The notes beneath the pieces are model-generated. The model saw nothing but the letters and a program-made list of their open reading frames with translations, searched no databases and was not told the origin of the DNA. A stretch of DNA of 64,000 bases from contig JARUPZ010000017.1 in NCBI GenBank assembly GCA_031213475.1, positions 5,617,548 through 5,681,547 of the forward strand, given 5' to 3'. This DNA is from Nereocystis luetkeana. Its lineage: Eukaryota > Sar > Phaeophyceae > Laminariales > Laminariaceae. Both the position numbers and the translations under genes were made by a program. Of the stretch, positions 55,131-64,000 are shown in pieces (position 1 is the first letter of the stretch; every line of letters starts with the position of its first letter).

Positions 55131-55779
55131 CCGGGCCTAGCCGGGCGTCCTCCCTCTGGTGCTGGGCTAACCTGGGCGGATTGCGGAACGTCTCCGCGGC
55201 TTATCATGAGGGCGAGCGGGCCTGGGTGCTCTGCGCTCGTCGCCTACTTCTCAGGCCGTGGCGTCGGCCCAACCATCGGCGAGGGCTTTGTCACCGGAGG
55301 TGGGCTAGGCGAAGACGGCGGCGGCTGCCCCAAGCCCGGCGCCTCGAACACGGCTGGTCCCACCGCTGTCGCTTGTGCCCGTTGTTCCGTCGCCCGTAGC
55401 GCCATGGTCCGCGCTTTCGATTGGGTTACGGCCGGCGTCACCTGCGGGTGAGCCTGGTCACCTCCGAACAAAGCGTACAACCCCTCTAGTGGAGCTTCCA
55501 GCTCGCCCTTGGCCTCCTCTACTACCACCGTGACCTCAGCAAGGTTCGCTTCTGGCTTATCTGCTGCGTCCGCAATCCCGCTCTCCGTCTCCGCCCGGCG
55601 TGCATAACACGCTGGCCATTTCCCCGGCGTCCTTTCCTCTGGGTGTGTTTACCTCCTCCACTCCCAGCTCGCTGAGCAGTATCCTGTCGAGCACGGGTCC
55701 TGGGGACCCCTGTACGTGGTCCGGGTGGACGAGTCGTCCGGAAACGAGTCGTCGACATCCGCCCCGGTCGCGTCTGCGA
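55131..55779 (-). other. Gypsy spacer between RNase H and integrase
   Basis: The minus strand is Pro/Ala-rich and acidic (55244-55528, in the integrase C-terminal frame, not the RT frame), without a recognised domain. It probably contains the end of RNase H and a linker. Confidence 0.4.
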
Positions 55780-56471
55780 TCTATAACCGAGATAACGCGT
55801 CAGGGAGGCGGTTCTGTGCTCCCGGCCTCCACAGCAAGATCATGCTGAATTCCATAAGCCTGAGCGCCCACCGATGAAGCTACCGCCGAGAGGGTCTGGC
55901 TCTTGAACAACCAGAGGAGCACGGAGCAGTCCGTAAGGAGAAAGCAGTTCCTCCCCCACAAGTATGGCCGGTGCTGTTGTATCGCCCAATAACACCGCCA
56001 TGACCTCTCTTCCCGTTGCCGACCTTTTGACGTCTGCCTTCGATCATCGGTGGCTCACGAACCCGATATGCTCGGTCGGTGCCCCTGACGACTTGCGTGA
56101 GCGCGGCTGCCCTCGCCGAGTTCGCTGGCGTCCGTGTGCAGATGGAACTGCCCTAGTCAATTCGGCAACGCCAGGATAGGTGGCCACTTGAGCTCCTGTA
56201 TCAGCGCCACCAGAGCCTTATCCTGCTCCTCCCCCCACGGCACCAAGAGCTTCCTTGCCGTCCTCGACGTAAACCGTTTATCAATGAGACGATTCGAGAT
56301 TGGCACCACGATCGAGCTGTATCCCTTCACCAACTTCCTGAGGTAGCTGCCCATCCCTAAGAGCGCCATCACCTCTTCGACCGTGTTGGCTCGGGAGAGT
56401 TTGGCCACCGCTTCGATTTTCGTTTCCGAGGGTTGGACGCCCAGCCTGCTGACCACCATCCCGACGAACTC
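55780..56471 (-). pseudogene. Ty3/Gypsy RT thumb and RNase H, with stops
   Basis: Continuing the RT frame after TAG (56472-56474): EFVGMVVSRLGVQPSETKIE, LLGMGSYLRKLVKGYSSI, then LVPWGEEQDKALVALIQELK, the usual approach to RNase H. After TGA (56157-56159) it reads FHLHTDASELG (first RNase H Asp block) and later FLLTDCSVLLWLF and AQAYGIQHDLAVEAGS. Further TGA codons lie at 56056 and 55800. Domain order is normal for Ty3/Gypsy. Confidence 0.75.
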
Positions 56472-57092
56472 CTACTGGGGCGCGCACCATATCGACTTAG
56501 GCAAGTTCACCGGAATATCAAACCGCTGGAGTCTTTCCAGCACCTGCTCAAGCAGCTCTACGTGCCCGTCTACGGACTTGGTGTGGATGATGATGTCGTC
56601 CAACCAGTTATCGACCCATGTCCCCTTCAGCGGGCCCAGAGCCTCTCCTACGTATGCTGCAAAGCCTGACGGGATGGTCTTCAGCCCAACACCGCACCGG
56701 TTGAATTCCCACAGCTCCCCATGCGCGTCGCGAAAGGCAGTCTTGTGCTTGGCTTCCTCGGCTATCTCGAGCTGCGTGGACCCTGAAGCCAGATCGATGG
56801 ACGGGAAGCACGTTGACCCCCCTATACCGTCAAAGTTGTTGCTTATGTTACCTAACCCACCGCTGTGCGATTTCGTCGAGGTGTTCAGCGCTCTAACGTC
56901 CTGGCAAACCCTCGCTGTTCCGTCCTCTTTCATCACAATGACGCAGTTGGCCGCCCATGCCGAGTGGGATCTCCGGATCGCTCCTGCCTTCTTCAGTTTC
57001 GTTATCTCGCTCTGTATCATTGCAGTTTCTTCCGGTGAATACCTTCTTCGCTTCGCTGCGTGAGGTGTGCAGTTGCTGTACACTAAGGGAAG
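56472..57092 (-). pseudogene. Ty3/Gypsy reverse transcriptase
   Basis: A 204-codon open stretch covers RT motifs in order: EITKLKKAGAIRRSHSAWA (residues ~26-44), CVIVMKEDGTARVCQDVRAL (~47-66), FPSIDLASG with the first catalytic Asp (~93-101), and GLKTIPSGFAAYVGEALGPL (~133-152). The active-site pair follows as VDNWLDDIII (~157-166), a Trp-Leu-Asp-Asp variant of the usual Y/F-V-D-D. It is flanked by in-frame TAG codons on both sides (57093-57095 and 56472-56474). It would have copied element RNA into cDNA in virus-like particles; here it is dead. Confidence 0.9.
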
Positions 57093-57518
57093 CTAAAATC
57101 TATCCTGATTGCAAGCCGGGACCACCTTTGGGTTTGCCGGGAACACCGGGCATTCCTTCTCCAGCAACCTCATGAGAGCGCCTTTCACGGCGGTGCTCGT
57201 CTGCGCTATGTTGGCCTGTGTTAAGTTCACCTCGCCCGCACTTACACTCTCCCCCCCCGGTGAAGAGCGCTGAGCTGACTGGGCTGGGCTGCCGACTCCG
57301 CCTCCCGCCCCTGTCCTACCTGACCCTGTCGGATAGGCGGTGTCGCACAGCATCCTCATGCGCTCTTTGTCGCCCGTGTTGATTGCGTAGACCCGGGCCA
57401 GCACCCCTTCTCGTTTGAGGGTTAAGGATGCTTTAGACCGGTTGACCACCTTGCATTGTAGTGGTGTTCCCGGGTACCACCACTGCGCTCCCCGAGCCAC
57501 GCCCATCTCGGCCCCCAA
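57093..57518 (-). pseudogene. Gypsy pol, region between protease and RT
   Basis: It reads GAQWWYPGTPLQCKVVNRSK, ASLTLKREGVLARVYAI and later VFPANPKVVPACNQDRF before TAG. A stretch with a 'V-x-N-R-S ... L-x-x-G-x-x-A' pattern between protease and RT is usual in Ty3/Gypsy polyproteins. The protease active-site motif itself was not seen. Confidence 0.5.
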
Positions 57519-57529
57519 TTCCAGACGCC

Positions 57530-58010
57530 TTTACCTTCCTGGCTTCGTCCTTGCTTTTTCAACCGCTTGCCTAGAGGGTTGCGCTCGCCGGGCTCCGGCA
57601 GGTGTTCTCCCGCGCGCCCATCTCGGAATCGTACGCCACTGACGAGCACGGCGACCCCGAACTTGGAGGGTAAATGCTGGAGCGAGACGACACGGAGGTT
57701 CTATTTGTTTTGGTCCTGGAGATTTGTTTCGCTGGTGTTGCACCGCAAAGCGAAACAGACTCGATCTTCGCTCTTTTCTCTCTGAGGTTCATTCTAGACC
57801 TTGCTGACACCACCGTATTCTTCTCGCGACTCCCTTGCTTTGAGGGCCGTCATCGGTCTCTTCGACTACCTCGATCTTGTATTACTCACTGGCTGCCTTC
57901 CCTTAACCCTCTCTCTTCGCGAGGGAACTACACCTGCATTTTGGGCGTATCGCGCCGTTCTTGGTACTAGATCGTAGGATATCCCGTTGTTTTTGATCGT
58001 GTTTTATACA
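57530..58010 (-). repeat. Module U, copy U1 (5' of Gypsy pol)
   Basis: It repeats at 61311-61815 (U3), in part at 60890-61145 (U2), and by its far end at 63590-63715 (U4). On the minus strand all three longer copies keep a basic peptide with GRTP(A)(G)ARRA, PSRKAxExAxTKP and RRWxETxR blocks. Conservation at the amino-acid level hints at a once-translated N-terminal gag-like protein, or a shared leader. U1 lies directly upstream of the Gypsy pol on its coding strand. It could alternatively be an LTR; I could not define matching LTR ends. Confidence 0.55.
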
Positions 58011-58019
58011 TCGACACGT

Positions 58020-58490
58020 CATTTGTTTCGCCGGAGGAATGTAATGGGGGTTGTGAGGGAGAGTATGAATTCGGCTGAGTGTTGTGAATGCGATAAGGAA
58101 AATCGACGAATCACATCAGAGTATATCACGTAGGAGGTCGTACATGCCCGGACTGCCTACTGCTGCTACAAGATCTAATCTCTGGAGGCCCATTGAAATA
58201 CGAGTACTGCTACAGCCGCAGCAGTCGTACACAGTAGTACTGTAGGCTAGAGGCGTGCTACTTTGAATATGCACGCGCATAGCTTTGTATTCGGTAGTCG
58301 AAAATGATTGAAGGTGCTTCGAAAGTAGGTAGTATTAATTCGACCGAGTGTTGTTGTGAGTTCGATAGGAAAAACCGACCAATCACATTGGAGGATATCA
58401 TACAGGTGGTGGCCCATGCTCGGACTGTCCACTACTTCAAGGTCTGATCTCTGGAGGCTCACTGATATACAAGTACTACTACAATAGGAG
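58020..58490 (+). repeat. Module V, two copies (V1 ~58020-58210, V2 ~58300-58490)
   Basis: The two units share 'gagtgttgttgtgagttcga'-like text, 'aatcacatNNgagNatatca' and 'gatctaatctctggaggc'. A third copy (V3) is at 61845-62040. Module order U-V is conserved between the 57.5-kb and 61.3-kb blocks. Confidence 0.6.
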
Positions 58491-58641
58491 CAGCTCGGCT
58501 GTTTCTTGTTCTACTTGGAAGATGTTCGAAGCAAAACCTACTATCCATGACAAGCGCGCCTGAGGAGAGTGTCTGCCGTATCACGCAAACACGTAAAAAA
58601 ACATATATACTGCCCCACTATATTAAGATACGATCCTTCGC

Positions 58642-58655
58642 ACCAGGTACCGGTA
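58642..58655. repeat. Tandem (C)ACCAGG-TA-CCGG-TA
   Basis: The first TA is mutated to CA; the second unit is the 4-bp CCGG form. It belongs to the TA-CCNGG-TA motif set. Confidence 0.45.
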
Positions 58656-59198
58656 TAATACTGTAACATACATTGTTTTCCTTGCAATTTTCTGGTGAAA
58701 AACACGCCAAGTTGTTTCGGCATGTACTACAGGACCTAATCGAGGGTTCGAGACCGCTTGCTTCCGCTGCGAGCACTCGCAGTATGTCGGGGTTCTGTAG
58801 TGCTGTGGGCAATGTGCTGCGTGTGTTTCACGTATATTGAAGGAGAATAATTCGGGGTTGACATAGAGAATTCTGCTCATCATGTTATTAATGGCAGTGT
58901 GCTTTGCGGTTGTCAGGTTGTCTTGTATTGCCGGTCGATATCGGGTACCGGGTATGAGGTATCAGGGGCTCGATACTGCTCATACCCGCAGCATCTCGGA
59001 TTGTATATTACTGTCTTTAGTCACGATTTAGTCTTTCATACCAGTGTAGATACTGCGCGTATACTACTGGTGAATACAGTACGCGTAACGCGCCCTGTAC
59101 TTGGAGCAATTTGGGTGGATACTGCAAGTTGCCATATATATTGTCTGCTGCGATGTTGCTACTGCTGCTGGTTCAGGAGTGGTGTTGCGGCTACGTCT

Positions 59199-59254
59199 GC
59201 AGACACCAGCAGCAGCAGCAGCAGCAGAAGCAGCAGCAGCGGCAGCAGCAGTGG
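59199..59254 (+). repeat. Interrupted (CAG)n tract
   Basis: CAG units with AAG/CGG interruptions that would read as poly-Ser, poly-Gln or poly-Ala depending on frame. They occur at the same relative place as CTG-rich sequence in the 62.1-kb duplicate. Confidence 0.8.
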
Positions 59255-59279
59255 TGCTGTGGTGTTCTTGCCGCTAATG

Positions 59280-59570
59280 CTGCTATCGTTTTCACGTGAA
59301 CAGAAGAGGACATCTCTCCTGCGCAAGCACCGTTGGCAGTAGTTAAAGCTCGCCGTAGATAGGTGTAATACTTCGGCGTGGGTATGGGGCACATGGCAGA
59401 TAGATAGGCAGATACAGCGCAGCAGTACTATGGTACAGAAAATGCACGTGATCTCAATTACGAGAAATGTGATAAACCTTTTGAAACCGAGCTGATTTTT
59501 ACCTCTTTCAGGAACTAAGATCTAAAGTATCGATAATTTCCTGCCCCATAATAATGATGACGGTTCTTGT
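59280..59570 (-). repeat. Module W, copy W1 (partial)
   Basis: It is collinear with W2 and W3 from 'gaagaggacatctctcctgc' to 'tcgataatttcctgcccNta', including the 'atctcaattacgagaaatgt' block. The reading frame that is partly conserved in W2/W3 is broken here by TAA. Confidence 0.6.
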
Positions 59571-60154
59571 TCAGAGTGCTCACGTACTTGGTACATTGAT
59601 TCATGTGTATCGGTATTTATTTGGTAATTCACACAGGAAGTATGCGTGTTTCTGTGAGGGGCGGTCAGCGGGTTGGGACATGTTTTGGCCGCTACTTGAT
59701 GTTCCCCCCTTTCTTCCTTGTCGCTCGTGTTCTACGTGATTAATATATAAACCCTGAGGGGCTTCTATGAACTCACTCAGGCTTGGCCCATCATATATAT
59801 CAGTGAGTGTACCGAACACGCTAGCGAACTGTTCCAATTGGACGCACTCCCGGATTGAGGCTTGCTGGGAGAGATATATGTTTCAGCTCTGAGTAAAAGC
59901 GAGATGGCCACAATCGGGATGGGCGAGATCTGATGCAGGAGGAACTGGTGCCAACGGACTAGTCACGCCCTACCGCAGTATAGGGCGGTGGTGCAACTCA
60001 GGGTTCTCAGTTTTTGTATAATATGCCTCATTCGCATTATTATTGGCAGACCTTTCACTCGACTTTTAAGGGGTTTTTTCGCGACGTAGTTTCGTTTTTT
60101 TCCCATCTATCTCTGAAGCCTAAAAATCAAAACCGTCGATTATATATACCAGGT

Positions 60155-60355
60155 ATCTGCGATCCGCTGCTGCGATGGCAGGGAAGCCAGCTCGGCACTG
60201 GTGAGGGCACGACTGTAATCGATGTAGTGGTAGCCAGCAGGCAGCATTCCAGCCTCGAAGTAGGCATGGATCGAGAGAAGCCATCTCTTCTGCACAGGCG
60301 CCGTTGGAAATAGGTATAGCTCGCCGTAGGTAGGTGTTATATCTGCGTGGGTATT
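60155..60355 (-). pseudogene. Fragment of gag-like 'AYFxAG' family (in module W2)
   Basis: The minus strand reads THADITPTYGELYLFPTAPV, QKRWLLSIHAYFEAGMLPAG, YHYIDYSRALTSAELASLP. The second half is clearly related to the minus-strand peptide at 22690-22800 next to the CCHC knuckle (AYFDAGQLLPGYYHYVD... AEMGSLP). Upstream in W3 the YGEL block survives as HIYGELNLLSTALVQKRWPL. An in-frame TAA precedes this segment at about 60360, so the fragment may be one exon or a decayed domain. The family is not one I recognise. Confidence 0.45.
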
Positions 60356-60835
60356 GATTACTTACTTGGCAACTGGGCAGACAAAGGGCAGCAATACTAC
60401 TATCGTAAACAAAATCAAACTAATCTCAGTTCCGAGAAATACGAGAAACATCTCAGAACTGAGCTGATTTCTGTCCCCACCAGCAGCAACTGAGTTCGAA
60501 CGTATCGATGATTTCCAGGCCCTTAATGATAGACGGTTCTGAGTTTTGGGCTTCAGACTAGATGGCTGGAAAATACAGCAACAATAACGTAATTGACATG
60601 AAAGTTTGTCTATAATTCGAGTGAGACAGAAACTAAAACTGAGAACCGACACGCGGCATTGCTTTACTTTTCTCTGCACTACTTAGCATTGCCCTGATGA
60701 TTGATCCTGTTCGTAACAAGATGTAATGGTGCATGTATATCAACTTGCTTAAGAGTAATCACACGACTGCGCACTGAGGTATATTTCCCTATCCGGAGCA
60801 TGGGTGCCGGCAGGCACCCATGCGAAGCCCTTGTA
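60170..60835. repeat. Module W, copy W2
   Basis: It is collinear with 62225-62900 (W3) over more than 550 bp: 'cgtaaacaaaatcaaactaa', 'atctcagttccgagaaatac', 'ctgatttctgNccccNccag', 'tcctgttcgtaacaagat'. A nested inverted repeat (ctcagttctgag / ctcagaactgag) is conserved in both. Confidence 0.7.
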
Positions 60836-60857
60836 TATATATATATATATATATATA
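60836..60857. repeat. (TA)n microsatellite
   Basis: About ten TA units follow the W2 module. Confidence 0.85.
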
Positions 60858-60889
60858 CTATCCTTCGCGACGGCTGGGAGCGAAGCCTT

Positions 60890-61145
60890 CGCTTCCGATT
60901 TCATCTTGAAGTTAGGTCGGGACTCCAGACGCCTTCGCTTTCCTGCATTCGTGTTTGCTTTTTCGACCGCTTTCCTGGAGGGTCGCGCTCACCGGGCTCC
61001 GACGGGTGTTCTCCCGTACGCGCGTCTCGGAGTCTCGCGCCACCGACGAACGGGACGGCCCTGACCCCTAAGGATATTTGCTGGGGCGAGGAGACACGGA
61101 TGTCCTCTTTCCTTCGGTCCTTGAGATTTGTTCCGCTGTTGTTCT
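60890..61145 (-). repeat. Module U, copy U2 (partial)
   Basis: It matches the first ~250 bp of U1/U3 ('tttcgaccgctttcctggag', 'gggtgttctcccgtacgcgc'), then leaves the homology near 61140. Minus strand: GRTPVGAR and RRWRETPRRA are readable. Confidence 0.6.
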
Positions 61146-61310
61146 AAACGGTCCAATTGTGGCACGCGTCGCGTGGACAGCAGTCGTGTACTCAGGATCT
61201 GAACAATTGCAATATTTTTAATTTCTTCACGGGAGTAATATCTGGTACGCGTTGGATAGTCTCGTTTTCGTGTGCAATATCTACCGGTTAGTAGTCCCGT
61301 CTTCAATTTA

Positions 61311-61815
61311 GGCTGAGATTCAAGACACCTTCATTTTTCTGGCTTCGTGCTTGCTTGTTCGATCGCTTTCCGCGAGGGTCGCGCTCGCCGGACTTTGGCG
61401 GGTGTTCTCCCGTGCGCGCATCTTAGAGTCTCGAGCCACCGACGAGCACGGCGACCGGGATCTCGAAGGATCTTTGCGAGGGCGAGGAAACAAGGAGGTT
61501 TTGTTTTTCTTTGTTCCTGGAGATTTGTTTCGCTGCAGTTGCTCCGCGAATAGCTTATTGTGACAGACTTGATATTAGCTCTTTCTCTCTCGGAGGTTCG
61601 GTACATCGTCCTTGCTGATGCTACTGCTTTCTCCCGGCACCCTTTATGTGTGAGCCGCCATCGGCCTGGTCGACGCTCTCTGTCTTGCGTTGCTCGGTGG
61701 CTGGCTTCCTTTCCCCCACCTACTTTTTTCGCGGGACGACTACACGCGCTTTCTCGGTGTATCGCGCCGTTCTTGGTACCAGATCGTTGCATATCCCGGT
61801 GATGTTTTTAATGTT
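61311..61815 (-). repeat. Module U, copy U3 (full)
   Basis: Its full length matches U1, ending 'tcttggtaccagatcgttgc' then 'atatcccggtga'. The minus strand holds a 153-codon ORF (61331-61792) with the conserved basic peptide. Confidence 0.65.
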
Positions 61816-61844
61816 CGATAGTTCGGCACGTCTTCTGTATTCGC

Positions 61845-62040
61845 AGGTGGGATTGTAATGAAGATTGTTGGGGAGTATGAACTCGGGCGATTGTTTTGAG
61901 TTCGGTAAGAAAACCCAGACAATCGCATCGGAGGGTGTCATACAGGTGGTCATACATACTCGTACTGCTGTGCCTATTGCAGCAGCTGCTTAAGATCTGA
62001 TCTCTCGAGGCGTACCGCTGTATCCGCTGCAGCAGCTGCT
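61845..62040 (+). repeat. Module V, copy V3
   Basis: 'gggattgtaatgaagattgt', 'aatcgcatcggagggtgtca' and 'tacaggtggtcatacatact' align with V1/V2. Followed by CTG-rich sequence and W3. Confidence 0.6.
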
Positions 62041-62224
62041 GCAAGGCCTGCTCCCTCAAGGCTCTACGCTGCTGCAGTTGCGCTGCTGCTGGTGTAGCGG
62101 CTGGATCTGCACAGCATCAACTGCAGCAAGCGACCGCAGCAGTAGCGATGCCTGGTTCTACTCCTGCTGCTGCTGTTGCCGCTATTTTTGTTGTTGTGCC
62201 GCTACTACTGCTATCGCTTTCATG

Positions 62225-62900
62225 TGCGGGAGAGGCCACCTCTTCTGCACAAGCGCCGTTGAAAGTAAGTTCAGCTCACCGTAGATATGTGTGGTATCGG
62301 CATGGGTATTGGGTACTTGGAAACTGGGAGAATATAAGACAGCAAATACCATCAATCATCGTAAACAAAATGTAAGTAATCTCAGTTCTGAGAAATTTGA
62401 CAAACCTCTCAGAACGGAGCTGATTTCTGCCCCCTCCAGCAGCAACTGAGTTCCAAAGTATCGATGATTTCCTGGCTCTTGATGATGGGCGGTTCCGACT
62501 TGTGAGCTTCAGCGTAAATGTCTGAAAAAAGACAGCAAAAATAACGACTCAAACAAATAAATACTCCAACAGTTGGTCTATAATACGAGTGACACAGACA
62601 CAAAAACTGAGAATTGACACTCAGCATTGCCTACTCACTTCCTGCACCACTTGGCATTGACCTCATCCTGTTCGTAACAAGATCGAATGTTGCATTTAAG
62701 CCAACTCGCTGACAAATATCCACGACTCAGTACTGATGTACAAAGATCCCTTTCGGGATGTGGGTGACATGGAATCCGGGGGGTGTCGCAAGTTGAAAAA
62801 GGAGACGCATGTAAAACCCTTACACATTTTTTAAAGAGTACACATTTTTTAAAGAGTATAAAGGATCTCGGAGTAAACTGAGTCATGGGCTACTGTGGTT
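62225..62900. repeat. Module W, copy W3
   Basis: Collinear with W2 (see there). Includes a direct repeat 'acacattttttaaagagta' x2 at about 62821-62860. Confidence 0.7.
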
Positions 62901-63589
62901 TACTGGTAAACGCGAAGAGTAGTAGTCTCGTCTTCGATGCTCTCGCATGTCTTGGTGTATACCTGGTAGGAGACACGGACTACTGTATTGCTCAAAGGAT
63001 AGCGTAGCACACAAAAGGAAATTGACGGGGTTTGTATTATCCAGGTATTTTATCGTCTGGATGGGATCTGTATCATCGATAGATGTGATCCTTGATGGTC
63101 TGAACGTCTCTACTGGGTGGGGTCGGCACGATCTGCTTGAAATACACATACCCTGGTACATGTTTGTCGAACATGCATCTGCCGTCATCAACTGCTACTG
63201 ATGAATACCTTTGCGTGGGTGGGCCCGCTTTTTCCGAATGATCTGTACGATCTGCAGGGTCTGTACAACGTAGATGTATCACTCTTTGTTTGGCGGTGAC
63301 ATGTGCTTGGTCTTTCTTTAGAGTTGCGTTTGCGTGCCGGGTGGGATGATCTGAACGCCATATATATGTATGTGCATGATGTGGAGGATCTGCATGAATG
63401 ATCCGAAGGATCATTTATCTATTCCCACTCCAACTAGTTTTTCTGGAGAGACAGGTATATTCCGTACCATTTCCACTTGTTTGTGTGCCAGGTGGGATCT
63501 AGTTGATCTCCATGGCCTTTCAAATGTTTTGCCGAAAGGGGATCTGTTTGGTTACAATTTTCATAGATAGATGTGTACCTGCTGAGTAG
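62901..63589. other. No recognisable gene
   Basis: Repeated 'gatctg' words (e.g. 63065, 63131, 63240-63260, 63385, 63541) give it a mildly repetitive texture, but no family could be defined. TACCTGGTA at 62960-62968. Confidence 0.35.
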
Positions 63590-63715
63590 AATTGGTGCCT
63601 GCTTTCTCCTCCCCTTGCTTGGCGGATCGACTGCACACGAATTTTCGGGAATCACGCTGTTAGTTCTAGGTAGGTACCAGACCGTTATATATCCCGCTGA
63701 TAGGGTGTTTTATAA
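63590..63715 (-). repeat. Module U, end fragment U4
   Basis: 'ctcctccccttgcttggcgg' and 'ggtaccagaccgttatatat' then 'cccgctga' align with the last ~125 bp of U3. Confidence 0.45.
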
Positions 63716-63952
63716 TTGGTCATTAATTAGACAAAATAGGTGTACCTACACCTCTTAGGCCATTAATATCTAAACCGCGCATTTTACCCCGGGAAAAGCT
63801 TCCTGGCGCCGCCTGATATTTGGCCTGCGCTCCATCGCACCTATAAATGGCTCCAGTGGCCAAGGTACACATACTCTCAGCTATTCAACTTCCGTGTCGC
63901 CTACTTTTGGCTTCAATTGCACCTAAAAATGGCTTGAACGATTATTGTTTCG

Positions 63953-64000
63953 CTACGGGGGATCATAGGAAATATGGCCTATAGCGTACACATAAAAACC
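63953..64000. mobile_element. MITE M5 ('GGGGGACCATAG' family), cut by window end
   Basis: Starts 'ctacgggggatcatag' and continues 'gtacacataaaaacc', like M2. The right half lies beyond the window. Confidence 0.6.

Noticed and set aside
53216-57518. Alternative genetic code (TAG or TGA read as an amino acid)
   Set aside because: The Gypsy frame carries both TAG and TGA and at least one frameshift. The intact hAT gene needs no reassignment and ends in a normal TGA. LINE sister copies show CGA where another has TGA, so decay explains it better.
57530-58010. Module U as a proven LTR of the Gypsy element
   Set aside because: No matching copy was found downstream of pol near 53.2 kb, and TG...CA ends with a target duplication could not be defined.

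Overview
This window is eukaryotic nuclear DNA and is dominated by transposable elements. Evidence for this is a spliced transposase gene, tRNA-derived SINEs with Pol III boxes, poly(A), (AC)n and (AAC)n retroposon tails, several MITE families, and long stretches with no open reading frame. Nothing in it is operon-like apart from one doubtful pair of small ORFs. The species cannot be named from the sequence. A decayed Ty3/Gypsy element carries what looks like a Tudor-like tail after its integrase, and together with GC-rich codon use and abundant CTG/GTT tracts this makes me lean towards an alga or stramenopile, at low confidence.

Layout. 0-5 kb: SINE, LINE-A and LINE-B 3' ends. 5.1-6.4 kb: an AT-richer element (element D). 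7.8-9.15 kb: LINE-B with a decayed ORF2 C-terminus. 9.6-12 kb: minisatellites. 12.1-21.4 kb: a nested cluster in which LINE-A copies alternate in orientation and are interrupted by SINEs and MITEs; one copy ends in about 200 bp of (AC)n. 21.7-23.2 kb: a decayed gag-like ORF with a CCHC knuckle. 25.6-26.2 kb: a Gypsy integrase remnant. 27.4-27.9 kb: the zinc-binding C-terminus of another LINE. 29-34.1 kb: tandem repeats, two SINEs, a TTAA-flanked MITE and a LINE-A copy carrying a TTA-flanked MITE. 35-37.5 kb: exon-like pieces of an unrecognised Cys-containing gene. 39.36-47.34 kb: a hAT-superfamily transposase gene that I reconstruct as seven GT-AG exons; it is the only convincing intact gene. 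48.8-49.1 kb: an 84-bp triplication. 53.2-57.5 kb: a Ty3/Gypsy pol pseudogene on the minus strand. 57.5-63.7 kb: a segmentally duplicated region built from three repeat modules (U, V, W) related to the Gypsy and gag-like sequences.

Two themes stand out. First, the 9-mer TACCAGGTA/TACCTGGTA occurs 21 times where about 0.5 are expected. It appears as a discrete +7 bp insertion inside otherwise alignable SINE and LINE copies, and as tandem units sharing a TA. This is what excision footprints of a TA-targeting DNA transposon (TA-CCWGG-TA), or a very small mobile unit, would look like. Second, premature stops in the decayed retroelements that I read are TAG and TGA, and one LINE pair shows CGA to TGA directly, which suggests methylation-type or RIP-like C-to-T decay.

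Inside the hAT gene, the first catalytic Asp reads as Glu. The 3' end of exon 4 is present as three further degenerate copies in the following intron. The gene and its flanks also carry a ~620-bp repeat in opposing orientations that could fold into long hairpins. Coordinates of repeats are by eye and good to about 5-20 bases; exon borders are single-sequence predictions.
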